From the NCBI GenBank assembly GCA_035610835.1, contig CM069447.1, positions 79,049,175 through 79,113,174 on the forward strand: DNA of 64,000 nt, given 5' to 3'. This DNA comes from Ophiura sarsii. Its lineage: Eukaryota > Echinodermata > Ophiuroidea > Amphilepidida > Ophiuridae. A model generated the notes under the pieces. It saw only the letters and a program-made list of their open reading frames with translations, ran no database searches and was not told where the DNA came from. The position numbers were made by a program, and so were the translations under genes. Below, piece after piece: positions 47,611 to 58,967 of the stretch; position 1 is the stretch's first letter, and each line of letters starts with the position of its first letter.

Positions 47611-48830
47611 TATGTATGCCATATTGGAACGATGAAATCACGTGGCCATCGTCGTCAGCAACAAAATAGAACGCCCTCTGTTGGCCGATAAACCATACAA
47701 AACGAAATATATAACTTTTGAACCGTGCACCTGATTTACCACCAGTAAAATATTTTCTGTTGAACTCAACCAGCTCTACCTGCACTTCTTCTAGATATAT
47801 AACCATATTTAATGGTTCGGTTGCTTACAGCTGCCTTTAGAAATAATAACGGGGAATTACATTTCGTAAGATGCAAGGAAGTTACCTAATTAGCTTGTTT
47901 TCTTAAGACTCAACAGGACGTGATCTATTTAACGGAATGACATATGTAAGAAAGATATGCAACTGGGTGGCAGCGCGTTGTAGAAAGTAAAATGCCTCAG
48001 GTTTTGATTTCGCTACATCGTCAATTGTTGGGTAAAGCCAATTAGGGTACACTGTCATATCATCGAGCGCATAACCAATCTAGGAATCATTCTAAAAACA
48101 TAAATAGCTTACCTTAACTACATACGATCATCTTGCTACATTTTAATATTATGTTGCCATCCTTTTAAATCAGTAATAAAACAGTACACACAATAACGTT
48201 TATTTTATTGGAAAGAGTTTTTAAATGGAATTCCATCTCATAGCATTTTTTTGTGTCAGTGATATGTGCTGTCATTGATTAGTATTGAACACTGTGTGTT
48301 ATCGAAACCGTTCAGGCATATGGTATGGATAGTTGATGAACTGTGATTCGTTTCAAACAAATTGTTACTGCTTATCACACACTAGTCAGTAAGTATCCGA
48401 TCGATTTTTAATGTGTATCTCACTGTTTGGAAACCGATTACCGACTAACTTTAATCAACCTGGTCTGAAACCATTTGTGTTAGGTTGTAGTTAGTATGGG
48501 CCTTAGATTTGAAGTCATTTTGTCTGTACAATTGCCGTGTTTCCCTGGGAGGTTTCCCTCTTACCTTTCGAGTTGTGTAATTATCAATTAACACTACTTC
48601 ATTCTTGAATACCTATGTTCAAGATGAGAAGTAATCATTTTGGCCATTTTAATCCTAACCTTCCCGGGCACTACGATTCACTACAGCCAAACAGATCACA
48701 ACGCGCATGCTACAGCATTGATTCGATGCCGTCATCTTCAGAGCTGATATGTGGGTACAAAATCCCTGCATACGCTTTATTCCGTCAATATATCAAATGT
48801 TGTTTACGGTAAATAATATCGCGCCCGGGG
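47611..48830. other. AT-rich stretch, no supported gene
   Basis: Short frames only (47591-47806 minus, 48615-48812 plus), no motif recognised. Confidence 0.5.
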
Positions 48831-48834
48831 AAAC

Positions 48835-48935
48835 GGTGGCAGCTTAACTCAGTGGTTAGGGACGCGGCGGTGGGTGTGGAGGATCCGGTCATATCCTGGG
48901 GGCTTCGCTGCGATATGTGGGGTAAAAATGCATAC
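48835..48935 (+). pseudogene. tRNA-like SINE-head candidate
   Basis: GCAGCTTAACTCAGTGGTTA followed by GGGAC resembles a tRNA D-arm with A box. A good B box (GGTTCRANNCC) is not found in the next 60 bp, only GGGGGCTTCGCTGCG. A decayed tRNA-derived SINE head is possible. Confidence 0.25.
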
Positions 48936-49033
48936 TTTGCGTAAATATATGTTAAAGCAATATTATTATGACCCCAAAAGGAAAAACGATTGTGATCTTT
49001 TTCTAATGTTTACACATTTGTCTCTTTCTCTCA

Positions 49034-50395
49034 GAGTGAATCAAGAAAAATGTGCACAGATTGAAACAGCCATTTGACCTTGATTTGTGCATTGAACCAT
49101 GAAACGGTTGCTGTTTGTATGAAGCGTCGGTAAACTAGTTTATCCTCCAAAAAATGAAAGTAATCAACAGACAAATAAGAAAACTGTGACAGGTCCTGTA
49201 AGCTGAACGCGTTTTTCGCCATTCCAATGGGATTTACACAAGACATGGCTATTACTTCAGCTTGACGACATGGAGCAAGAGTACATGTTCGTAGCATAAT
49301 AAAAGAGCCAAGGGTGGTTAAAACACTGTAGAAATAAATAGTTCAGATGATAATACTTCACATACTAAAATAGTGTACAAATGTTCTGTAAACATGGTAA
49401 ACACATTGTTTCTTGCTAATTGTACTTAAAAGTCATTCAAATTTGTGAAAGACAATGTTGGCAAGGTTCGCAAATGATACGGTCGGAGTTTAGTGTTTCT
49501 TCTGCTACAGTCTTTTTGTAAAATATAAAATAACATATTAAAGGGAATAGCGCATGGTGAGGAAAAGAAACCGCTGACGACGATTTTGTACCAGCTAAAC
49601 CTTAGCTCATAACTAATACAATACATCATACGATAGAAAATGCGTTCAATCAAATGAAGGATGGTTGATTGAGCGCGCCGTCCATATTGGGTTAAGAGAT
49701 TGTTGTAGAATCGCACACAATACCGCTTGGATGTAAACATACGTAGAACAATTACAGACTGCGCCAATGTCCAACTTGTTTAGATTCATATAGTCGCCGC
49801 GCGCTGTTCAATTTTCGTTAGAATACCACCATGACCGCTTCCCTTTAACTTCCCTTGCGATTTGAAATATAAATCAATGATATCAAGTTTTTAATGAATC
49901 CTTCTATCGACATGGCCACCATTTTGCTGAAGACGTATGTGTCCTGTCCAACATGTTGCAAACAGCTCGCCTACCATTCCCTGTTGCGGCGTAGGGATGT
50001 CACTTCAGCTCTGACACATGCCTCCACTTCCTGAAGGTTGGCTGGTGATGTTTGTATTCAGAGATGCCTTTTTATTTGATACTTTGGTTTGGTATCTACA
50101 GATTAATTGCTTATCTCAGAGTTAGAGAATAGATTTTCAGGAATATTATGACAATTGATATGATGATAATGACCATTTTACCAAACTAATTTTACTGTGT
50201 GTAAATCCCATTGGAATGGCAAACAAATTGCGGTAAGCTTACAAAACCTGTCACAGTTGGCTCATTTTACTTTCATTTTTTTTGACAGGTAAACTAGATT
50301 AACTATGCTACACAAACAGCTAAACAGCTACAATTTTTAAAGCACGCATCAAGGTCAAATGACCGTTTCAATCCATGCACATTTCTTTTTGATTC
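49034..50395. mobile_element. inverted-repeat element with ~200-bp arms
   Basis: The left arm (about 49034-49240: GAATCAAGAAAAATGTGCA, CATTTGACCTTGAT, GGTAAACTAG, CTGTGACAGG, CCATTCCAATGGGATTTACA) is mirrored in order at about 50195-50395. The ~950-bp interior shows no transposase. Arms are diverged, so the insertion is old. Confidence 0.75.
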
Positions 50396-50805
50396 ATCCT
50401 GTATTAATGAAGTATGACTATCTGGAAATACTGTATTCTCCGTTAAAAAAAACAAAGAACTTAACTAAATCATAATGAAAATCTGCTTCCACTTTAAGGA
50501 ATTTTTCAACATATTTGTTTCGATTTTCATCATAAAGCATTCCGTAGAGGTGTGTTTACTTGTGTACAGTTGTGGTCGTATCCGGAAACACTGTACACGG
50601 CGTCAAACCATATACTTCTTTTTCCGAACGAAACAAATATCTTATTTTGAAGTAATAAAACAAATGACTATTCTTTTAAGATACTTTTAGTTACATGGTC
50701 ATATATGAAATTTGACAAATGAATTCCATGGACATGATGAAAAAGATCGCTTAATATGCCTTTAAATCATTACGTTTTTGTCATTGGGCAGATAGCTAGC
50801 AATGT

Positions 50806-51467
50806 TACACTTTCCACGCGGCTTTATTAGTTTTACCATAATTTATACAGAACAGATTTTTCATAAACCTTTCCCAACTTTCAAAGTCTATCTCAAGGAT
50901 AACGAATACTAGGCATACATAATGTTAATATATTTTTTCATGGTGATTCCATGTGGTGATGACATTTACTAATAATGATATTTTTTGAAACATTTTGAAT
51001 AACATTTTGTGGAAACAGTGTACTTTAGGTCCCAGATTCTGGACTGTACTAGCATCTGTCGATACTGGAACACCCAGTATCGTACGATACTGGTACAAAA
51101 TTCAGTGTTCCAGTATTGGTCGATATTGGCACTTATAAAATGTACCAGTATCGGGCGATACTGGAACAAAATTATGTACCAGTATTGTTCACACTGGGAC
51201 AAATTACACTGGTAGCATGTGTACTAGTATCGCCCATAAAAACATAACATAAAAATAACAAAACATAAAACGTTCCAGTATCGCTCGATACTGCAACACA
51301 ATTTGGTGTTCCAGTACCGACCGATACTGGAACATTAAAATCGTACCAGTATCGAGCGATACTAGCAAATGTTATGTTCCAGTATTGTATGATACTGGTA
51401 TACCAGTATCTGGGACCTAAAGTACACTTTTTCTTATTTTGGAACTTGCCGCATGGAGAATACTGTT
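50806..51467 (+). mobile_element. CACTTTCC MITE, copy M6, split by palindrome cassette A2
   Basis: The left part 50806-51016 matches the family up to ACATTTTGTG. The right part (about 51433-51467) ends CTTGCCGCATGGAGAATACT. The insert between them is cassette A2, so A2 is the younger element. Confidence 0.8.
51017..51432. mobile_element. palindrome cassette A2 (10 dyad units)
   Basis: Terminal repeats AGTGTACTTTAGGTCCCAGA and TCTGGGACCTAAAGTACACT bound ten units of CCAGTATCG-NN-CGATACTGG type. One is reduced to a half site. Well-preserved centres include TA, GG, CT, AC and AG. Flanking spacers match cassette A1 unit for unit, except for about three extra units in the middle of A2. No protein is encoded. 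Confidence 0.85.
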
Positions 51468-51589
51468 AAGATCAAGGAGGCTGAAAGGTCAATCTTAAAA
51501 TCTATTTAACTTTCAGCACAATAATGTGTTATTTAACTCTCATTTATGATATATTTATGTAAGGCAGGTATTAAACACAACTACATCAA

Positions 51590-53490
51590 TTACACAATTC
51601 TTATTGTCCTACTTCAGCCTGTCCTACTTCTTTAAGCACCTTCGTACCGTTCCTTTTCATCATTGAAGCTACATTTATCTTTCTAGTATTTACTTACAGT
51701 AGCTGCATCCTTTCAATTGTTATCTACAGCCTGGTTATCTATATACCAATCACTTTACCGGATAATGATCTTAAATATAACCTACCTACGGTTTAAAACC
51801 ACAACACGTGTGAGCATAATGCACTGCGATAGTCGAGAAAATAGTTAGCAAATCATTGCATTGAGCTAAGCTAACCGATGTTAATCAATCGAAAAATCCG
51901 TAAGATACCGCGGAGGATGACGTCACCAACTGTCCGACGCCAATAGCCATGGTTATTCTAGAATAAAATAGGGTTGCCGCGGGAAACAGTCCGACGCCGA
52001 TAGCCATGGTTATTCTAGAATAAAATAGAGTTGCCGCAGCAACTGTCCGACGCCAATAGCCATGGTTATTCTAGAATAAAATAGGGTTGCCGCAGCAACT
52101 GTCCGACGCCAATAGCCATGGTTATTCTAGAATAAAATAGAGTTGCCGCAGCAACTGTCCGACGCCAATAGCCATGGTTATTCTAGAATAAAATAGGGTT
52201 GCCGCAGGAAACAGTCCGACGCCAATAGCCATGGTTATTCTAGAATAAAATAGGGTTGCCGCAGGAAACAGTCCGACGCCAATAGCCATGGTTATTCTAG
52301 AATAAAATAGGGTTGCCGCGGGAAACAGTCCGACGCCAATAGCCATGGTTATTCTAGAATAAAATAGAGTTGCCGCAGCAACTGTCCGACGCCAATAGCC
52401 ATGGTTATTCTAGAATAAAATAGGGTTGCCGCAGGAAACAGTCCGACGCCAATAGCCATGGTTATTCTAGAATAAAATAGGGTTGCCGCAGGAAACAGTC
52501 CGACGCCAATAGCCATGGTTATTCTAGAATAAAATAGGGTTGCCGCGGGAAACAGTCCGACGCCAATAGCCATGGTTATTCTAGAATAAAATAGAGTTGC
52601 CGCAGCAACTGTCCGACGCCAATAGCCATGGTTATTCTAGAATAAAATAGGGTTGCCGCAGGAAACAGTCCGACGCCAATAGCCATGGTTATTCTAGAAT
52701 AAAATAGGGTTGCCGCAGGAAACAGTCCGACGCCAATAGCCATGGTTATTCTAGAATAAAATAGGGTTGCCGCGGGAAACAGTCCGACGCCAATAGCCAT
52801 GGTTATTCTAGAATAAAATAGGGTTGCCGCGGGAAACAGTCCGACGCCAATAGCCATGGTTATTCTAGAATAAAATAGGGTTGCCGCAGGAAACAGTCCG
52901 ACGCCAATAGCCATGGTTATTCTAGAATAAAATAGGGTTGCCGCGGGAAACAGTCCGACGCCAATAGCCATGGTTATTCTAGAATAAAATAGGGTTGCCG
53001 CGGGAAACAGTCCGACGCCAATAGCCATGGTTATTCTAGAATAAAATAGGGTTGCCGCAGGAAACAGTCCGACGCCAATAGCCATGGTTATTCTAGAATA
53101 AAATAGGGTTGCCGCGGGAAACAGTCCGACGCCAATAGCCATGGTTATTCTAGAATAAAATAGGGTTGCCGCGGGAACTGTCCGACGCCAATAGCCATGG
53201 TTATTCTAGAATAAAATAGGGTTGCCGCGGGAACTGTCCGACGCCAATAGCCATGGTTATTCTAGAATAAAATAGGGTTGCCGCAGGAACTGTCCGACGC
53301 CAATAGCCGTGGTTATTCTAGAATAAAATAGGGTTGCCGCAGCAACTGTCCGACGCCAATAGCCATGGTTATTCTAGAATAAAATAGGGTTGCCGCGGGA
53401 AACAGTGCAGTACATGCCGGAAATGTTTGATCTCTGCAGTGAATCGTGGATACGTAATCCACTACTGCAGGGCGCACGGAGAATATATAT
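51590..53490 (+). repeat. dispersed repeat R, copy R4, with expanded core
   Basis: The left flank (CACTGCGATAGTCGAG, AAAAATCCGTAAGATACCGC, GGAGGATGA) and right flank (GTGAATCGTGGATACGTAAT, CCA, GCAGGGCGCACGGAGAA) match R1. The region between, one ~57-bp stretch in R1 (GCCGTGGTTATTCTAGACTA ... GGTTGCCGCGGGAA), is here a 26-copy array. Confidence 0.85.
51935..53406. repeat. 57-bp minisatellite, 26 copies, with higher-order structure
   Basis: The unit is CCGACGCCAATAGCCATGGT, TATTCTAGAATAAAATAGGG, TTGCCGCGGGAAACAGT (57 bp; a 56-bp variant ends AACTGT). By linker variants, units 4-7, 8-11 and 12-15 are the same four-unit block (~227 bp) repeated three times. Units 16-18 and 19-21 form a three-unit block repeated twice. 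Minus-strand frames of 74 and 188 codons (19-residue periods) are a consequence of the period being a multiple of three. Confidence 0.95.
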
Positions 53491-53749
53491 ATAATTTTTT
53501 TAAACAATCAAACAACATACAACATACATATGTTGACATAGATCTGGCAAATACGTGATTCATAACGGATCTTATCTGCCAATACGACATGTATGCGCTA
53601 TATACTTCAATATCTTAGACTGACACATATTAATAGATTATGAGGCATTGTAAAGTGACTGTATTTGTGAGTTTTATGGGAAACCAGGTTGAGGTATGCA
53701 ATGCCCTATTTACTCGTTTTAAGTTTTACTTTGCCAGCATGATGATTAT

Positions 53750-54292
53750 ACGTGCGGCTTAATTAGTGCTACAATTCGCTTTTCTAGTGTTCATATTGAA
53801 CTTCAAGTATGTTCCCTCAATTATTAACCCGTATCATCCGAAAGGTAAAAATTAAGTTAACAGTGTTACAAAAACGTCTCAGGAGGACGAGGGTTAATTT
53901 CATAACTTGGTTCCTCTGATAAGTGTAGAACATAAGTTTATTATAGAACCGTATCTGAGCATTGTCCAAATCACGATATAAAGTTAACCGTAACCGAGTA
54001 AACCTATATCATAATCACCGGATTGCACAGACAGATCTAATCCGTGTTACATTTAACCAATCGGTAAATCCGTATGATACCACGCAGGATGAGCGTCGCC
54101 AAAATGTCCGCCGAAGAGGCGGACAATATTTGATTACACTGACTAACTACAACCCAACTGATTACTGTGGTTATTTTAAAGTATACAGGGGTTGCCGCGG
54201 GAAACAGGGTACACAACGGATATAATTGATATTTGCAGTAGTGAAAATGTAATCCACAACAGCAGAGCGCATGGATACTGTTGTTTTGTTTG
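53750..54292 (+). repeat. dispersed repeat R, copy R5
   Basis: It shares TTTTCTAGTGT, TTCCCTCAATTA, ATCCGTGTTACATTTAACCA, AATCCGTATGATACC, GATGAGCGTCGCCAAAATGT and GGTTGCCGCGGGAAACAGG with the other copies. An extra base after GAGGCGGAC breaks the shared open frame. No core expansion here. Confidence 0.75.
53828..53893. mobile_element. 66-bp TTAA mini-element
   Basis: TTAA-CCCGTATCATCC and GGAGGACGAGGG-TTAA. It sits in repeat R5 exactly where R1 carries a CACTTTCC MITE (CAATTA[CT]TAA), so two TTAA-type elements used the same target. Confidence 0.6.
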
Positions 54293-54523
54293 ACACACCC
54301 AGACAAAAATTTCACTAAATCTAGCGTAGAAAAAAGGCGAGATCTAGTCAACATATAGCTAAATTTCCTTAGTTACCGAGCTAAATTGAGCTAAATCATG
54401 CCTTCAAATCTCGCCTTTGCCCAAATTTGTCTAGCCTTTGCCCAAATTTTTCTTGACTTTTTACCCTTTTCTAGCTAGATCTTAATACATTTCTCGCCTA
54501 AATATCGGTCTTTCCTAGTGTGT
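54293..54523. mobile_element. probable insertion with CTCGCC/CTAGATC words
   Basis: It interrupts the right part of R5 after TTTTGTTTGA. Ends CACACC and GTGTG pair weakly. GCCTTTGCCCAAATTT occurs twice 22 bp apart, and GGCGAGATCTAG/CTCGCCT words recur in both orientations. Boundaries uncertain. Confidence 0.45.
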
Positions 54524-54986
54524 TGTAATCGCGGCATATTGCCTATTGTATTCTTTCTCGCCTTTTTAGCGTTTTCTAGGGATTATCGTATGGATTACCT
54601 TCAGGGGAGGAGTCATAATAATGTGCGAGTTTTCAAGTAGGACGCCCTCGTATCAATTATTTTCACTCGAAGGCACCAGTCTAATGACTACATTTACTTC
54701 AGTATCGGTTGATGCTGTGCCCCGTGCTGTGCCAACCCGCCCGTTCTTTGTTCGCCGTCGTCGACTACATAGGCCTACATTGCACCATTGCACTGATACA
54801 CATAGCCTATTAAATCGTTGACATAATCGCCAAACGCATCGCGACTAGCATGACTATATTAGTGTTCCTAATAGCGACTACGAATTGCAGGACTAGGTCT
54901 TATCTTTTAATTCTTCAGTGTGTCCATAGTGAGAATATGTGTGATGAACACATTTTGACACTCTGATCAAGTGTTCTCCTACAGTT

Positions 54987-55044
54987 GTGAAACCTGAGAC
55001 TACTAATATACCAAGGTATATTAGGTATTAGTCTCAGGTGAAAC
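54987..55044. mobile_element. nano-palindrome P2 with 7-bp duplication
   Basis: GTGAAAC at 54987-54993 and 55038-55044 flanks a 44-bp near-palindrome. Outer arms CTGAGACTA/TAGTCTCAG are the same as in P1, with inner arms CTAATATACC/GGTATATTAG. Confidence 0.85.
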
Positions 55045-55153
55045 ATTCTGAATTTGCGCGATTGTTATAGGGTTCGGCGATTTCCTTACTGATAACCTAT
55101 GCTTTCAACTGGTGGGTGGGGGGGGTTCTCACATTTATATGGTATACGTGTAT

Positions 55154-55947
55154 GTAGGGGAAGGTGGGGTAATGGCGGACACCTTTTGTCAGAGAGGTAT
55201 AACACACATATAATACGTCATATAACAATAAAAATCATGTAAACACAAAGCACTGTGATGGTTCTACCTTTTATCAAGTTTTTATCAACTCATCATTTTG
55301 AAATTCGAAGCTACGACGCAATAAAAAAAATGGCGTCGTCCGGCATTACCCCACACTCTGGGGGTAATCACGGACCGTATTTTCAATGGCAGCCCTCTTT
55401 TTATTAGAATACAGTATTTCAATGGGAGTTAAAAAATACCCTTTTTAAAAGTGTAGCAGAAATCAAAGAACAATGTCACATATTTATATGGTCAACAACT
55501 ATTACCGATTTATGATGTTAAATTGACCACGCCCATATTGGTTACCATGGAAACGGTACATGTCCGGGATTACCCCAATCCATGTACAATGTTGTGGCAC
55601 ATCCTCTCTTATTATTATGCTCATCATTGTGACTCCGAATTCATTTCTTTTTTTATCAGAAGGTATCATACATTAAATAAAAAAATAATAAGACTTTGTT
55701 TTCCTTGATGTAGAAATACCAGTTTCAAAGAGAAAGTAATGCACCAAAATATCAACTTGCCCAAAAAGTGATTTTTGTAATTCTCGCGAGAATTTGCGAG
55801 ACAACCATCCCATTTAGGTTTTGTGTGATTTCAATGGAGAGGCACCTAACATCATAGGGTGGCAAAATACCACCTTCTTTCACCTGCCTTTAGATACAGC
55901 CCTGTCCGCCATTACCCCGCGTCCGCCATTACCCCACCTTCCCCTAC
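55154..55947. mobile_element. TIR element with repeated TCCGNNATTACCCC motif
   Basis: GTAGGGGAAGGTGGGGTAAT, then GGCGGACA, on the left is mirrored at the right. The motif (G)TCCGSSATTACCCC occurs about six times, at both ends and internally near 55345, 55365 and 55555. An X-box-like GTTACCATGGAAAC lies at 55541-55554. No transposase; superfamily not assigned. Confidence 0.8.
55541..55554. promoter_or_regulatory. X-box-like RFX site
   Basis: GTTACCATGGAAAC fits the RFX consensus and lies inside the element at 55154-55947. Confidence 0.3.
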
Positions 55948-57087
55948 CTGTTATTTGGGGTACTTTTTCGCAATGGTATAGCGATCCGTCAGGCACATCC
56001 ACCTACACTTTTGGCGAAAGTATCCCTCCCCCGGTATATCATAGCCTGCTTTAACATTTGAAACCTTAGCTCATGTCCTAACCTAAATTATAGCAGTTAA
56101 ACACTAAACCATAGTCCTAAATCTTACCGAACCATATTCTGAACCATACAATCTTGCGATAAACCCCCGGATAAACCCCGACAATTAAAAAAAATGATTG
56201 GCTTACGTTGCTGCTATAGTCTAACGTGCAACATGTTTAATTAATCGCACTTCCAATTACAATGAATGGAAAAAATACCCGCCACACTCTCGTTTAGTGC
56301 TGTTGTAGGGTGTGGAGAGGAATTCTACAATTAGGCATGCCGATAAGGACATGCTGATTAATTGATTGAAATATATTTATGTAGTGCAATTGACGGTAGG
56401 CCGGGCCTAAAAAGCAACTCTTAAAAATCAAATACTATAACAATGGAAGTCGTTACATTGTATATAGCAGCAAAATCATGATGATACACAAAAAGCATTC
56501 TATAGTAGAGAGCATTCTTGTAGTGAACTTCAATAGACCTACATATTGATCTCATACTTACTCCCCTAGCCTTTCTATTTGTTATCTCGGCAGGCTCACA
56601 TCCATTGTACTAATTTATTGTTGATCGCATTTTTAGGCCTCTCAGACAATTTTAGCGTTTGCAGTTTGTTACTACATGTATTACATCTAGCTATATCTAG
56701 CTATAGCTAAATCCATCTATATTTAGCTAAATCTAGCTAAATCCGGTTATTAGGACTAAATCAACGCACCGAACCATTATTGACTGGCTGAAATGCCCGT
56801 TGAAAAATTTGAAAGGCTATGGGCCTACCGTTCACTGAGACGATATATTACCTTTTAGGCTTTAGGTCGGGCTTTAGGTTCGCCCATGGTTCGCTTTAGA
56901 TTTAACCCAGTTATGGAATTTTCGCCGTACGTATTTTTGATTAGTATAACCACTTCCATGGTATAAATGTGTTAAATATTCAGAACACATTCATTGCAAA
57001 TCCCCGGTCTATATCAGATCAGATTGAAGGCTGATTGTTGATATTGAGCACACAGACATATCACTTCGAAATCCCCGGTACCCATAT
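55948..57087. other. unassigned stretch with a CTAGCTA-rich patch
   Basis: About 56685-56752 is low-complexity ATCTAGCTAAATCTAGCTAA-type sequence. The remainder shows no gene or clear repeat. Confidence 0.5.
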
Positions 57088-57410
57088 TTGGTATGGTCGG
57101 GGTGTGTCGCCCTGGAGATTCAAAATCCCTACCAATTTTTAAGGGTGATTTTGGACGATTCCCCCCTCAAGTTTGTGAGAAAATATGGTACCCATTATAA
57201 GGATTTTGCTTCATTATTGACCCAATGTTCGCGAAAATCGGGAAATAGACCTGACTTTCGCAAATGTTCGCGAAAATATTCCAAATTTTGGGGAAAAATA
57301 GACCCATTTGTAAAAAGGGACCCATTATTAGAGATTAGTCCAGCACAAAATAATACCCAGTGTTTAGGGATTTTTGCAAAAAAACCTACCCTTTAGGGAG
57401 CGATTATTTA
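57088..57410 (+). repeat. degenerate ACCCATT / GTTCGCGAAAAT repeat region
   Basis: GTTCGCGAAAATCGGG and GTTCGCGAAAATATTCC, and several GACCCATT or ACCCATTA words, recur at intervals. The 102-codon open frame over it has no recognisable domain and is more likely a by-product. Confidence 0.4.
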
Positions 57411-57618
57411 CGTCGGGGAGGGGTGGGGGAGGTGGGCATTTTAAGTGGGAAACCTATGTATAATGATTTATAGAATCATAAGAATTTGCTATTTGCATAA
57501 AACATTCTAAATTAGGCCTATGTTAAAATAGCATGGCAAATATTCTACTAATGAACCCTATACACAACAAACCGACACCCGGAAGGCCCATTAAATGGTG
57601 AGCAAAACTTTCATACAG

Positions 57619-57680
57619 GCTCCCTCGCTATCACAATTGGTAGAGTGTCAGACTTGCACGCACACGCAGATTTGATCCTT
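57619..57680 (+). pseudogene. tRNA-like relic (A box, weak B box)
   Basis: GCTATCACAATTGGTAGAGT followed by GTCAGACTTGCA closely resembles a tRNA D-arm and anticodon 5' stem. GATTTGATCC follows where the B box would be. No acceptor stem pairs, so it is a SINE head or tRNA pseudogene. Confidence 0.4.
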
Positions 57681-57855
57681 TTTTCTCACCCGATAGTTAA
57701 ATGATTGCCAAAAACATGCCGGGTAGTTTATAGAGTGTCCTAAAAATGCTTACCAATCGCCGCGAATGCGAGAGGGACCGGGTTCTAGACAGTGTATTTG
57801 TTAATTCAATTCTCGCAAAATGTATTGTAAAAATAGTTCCCTAAAAAGCTGTTGA

Positions 57856-57882
57856 GGGGGGGGGGGGGGGGGGGGGGGGGGG
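57856..57882. repeat. 27-bp poly-G run
   Basis: Pure G run, with a further G8 run ~60 bp downstream. Confidence 0.95.
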
Positions 57883-58673
57883 TGAACCTGACATATTTTG
57901 TTAGTAATTAAGGGGAATCCGAAATTTGTGATAGTTAAGTAGGGGGGGGGAATCAAAAAAAAATGATACAAAATGGATAATGACCCACCCCCGCCCCCTG
58001 CCGTGTTAAATGATCTCTCCCTTTGAGCGGCACATCCCCGTATACCGTATTAGGTGAGTACCCCCTCCCGGGATGGAAACACGTGTGCAATCGACAATAG
58101 AATCGAATATTTAAACCCCGACATTAACTCTCAATCAAAACTTTTTTTCTTTCATTTTGGCCAGGTTTGGCCGGCTATGCAAGTTTTGACTGAAAATTAA
58201 TTCTAACAATTGAACATTTATTTAACTGTTTTCGAAATCAAGTGATTTCAACGTGGTTGTTCATGTATGATTGTATATAATAAGTAGCGCCAGCAATAAT
58301 AAAAAGGATACCAAGTCAACATTATAACGTTTATCTCGTCTATTCTTTAAATATCCGAATGAAATGCAATCATCATTTTCATGTAATTATATTTGACATT
58401 TACTAGTTCACGGGAGCATGTTTTGTCTTGATAGGCTTAATGAAAAATAACTGACCGTTTTACAATAATAGAGCGGGAGGAGAATTTTATCACTTGGAGA
58501 AACCAGAAAACAAAAACAAGAAACAAATAAATTTGTATTGTGTGACGAACATTTTATACCCTTTTAATTAATTTAAAATAAAGAGTCATTAATAATGTTT
58601 GAATGTACCAACGTTAGAATAACAGCCCGTATTGATAGACGAGAGAATAACCGTTGCTTATTTCAATAATCTG

Positions 58674-58967
58674 AACACTTTCCACGTGGTAGTCGTCTGC
58701 AGACGACAGTCGTACTCAAAAAGTTCACTAAAATGTTTAAACAATGTGAACATTATTAATTTGATGTCACGGTCACCATGATATTCGGAATCATTATGAG
58801 AAGTGCATTTTGCACAGTGATAAATGGCGCGTGATATCATTCACTATTTAGAAAGTCTATCGGCGTAAAGATCAACTCTGAGTTCATTTTACCAATTACT
58901 TAGTCAAATATTTTTTATTTCAAAATCTGTTTTGTATGGTAAAACCAATAGTCGCGTGGAAAGTGTT
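58674..58967 (-). mobile_element. CACTTTCC MITE, copy M7
   Basis: AACACTTTCCACGTGGTAGT to GTCGCGTGGAAAGTGTT, 294 bp, reversed relative to M4 (GTCGTCTGCAGACGAC lies at its left). The interior is diverged. Confidence 0.85.

Noticed and set aside
52576..53142. 188-codon minus-strand open frame of 19-residue repeats
   Set aside because: It is the 57-bp minisatellite read in one frame; any repeat whose period is a multiple of three and lacks a stop in that frame gives this. No start context, flanking exon or composition argues for a protein.
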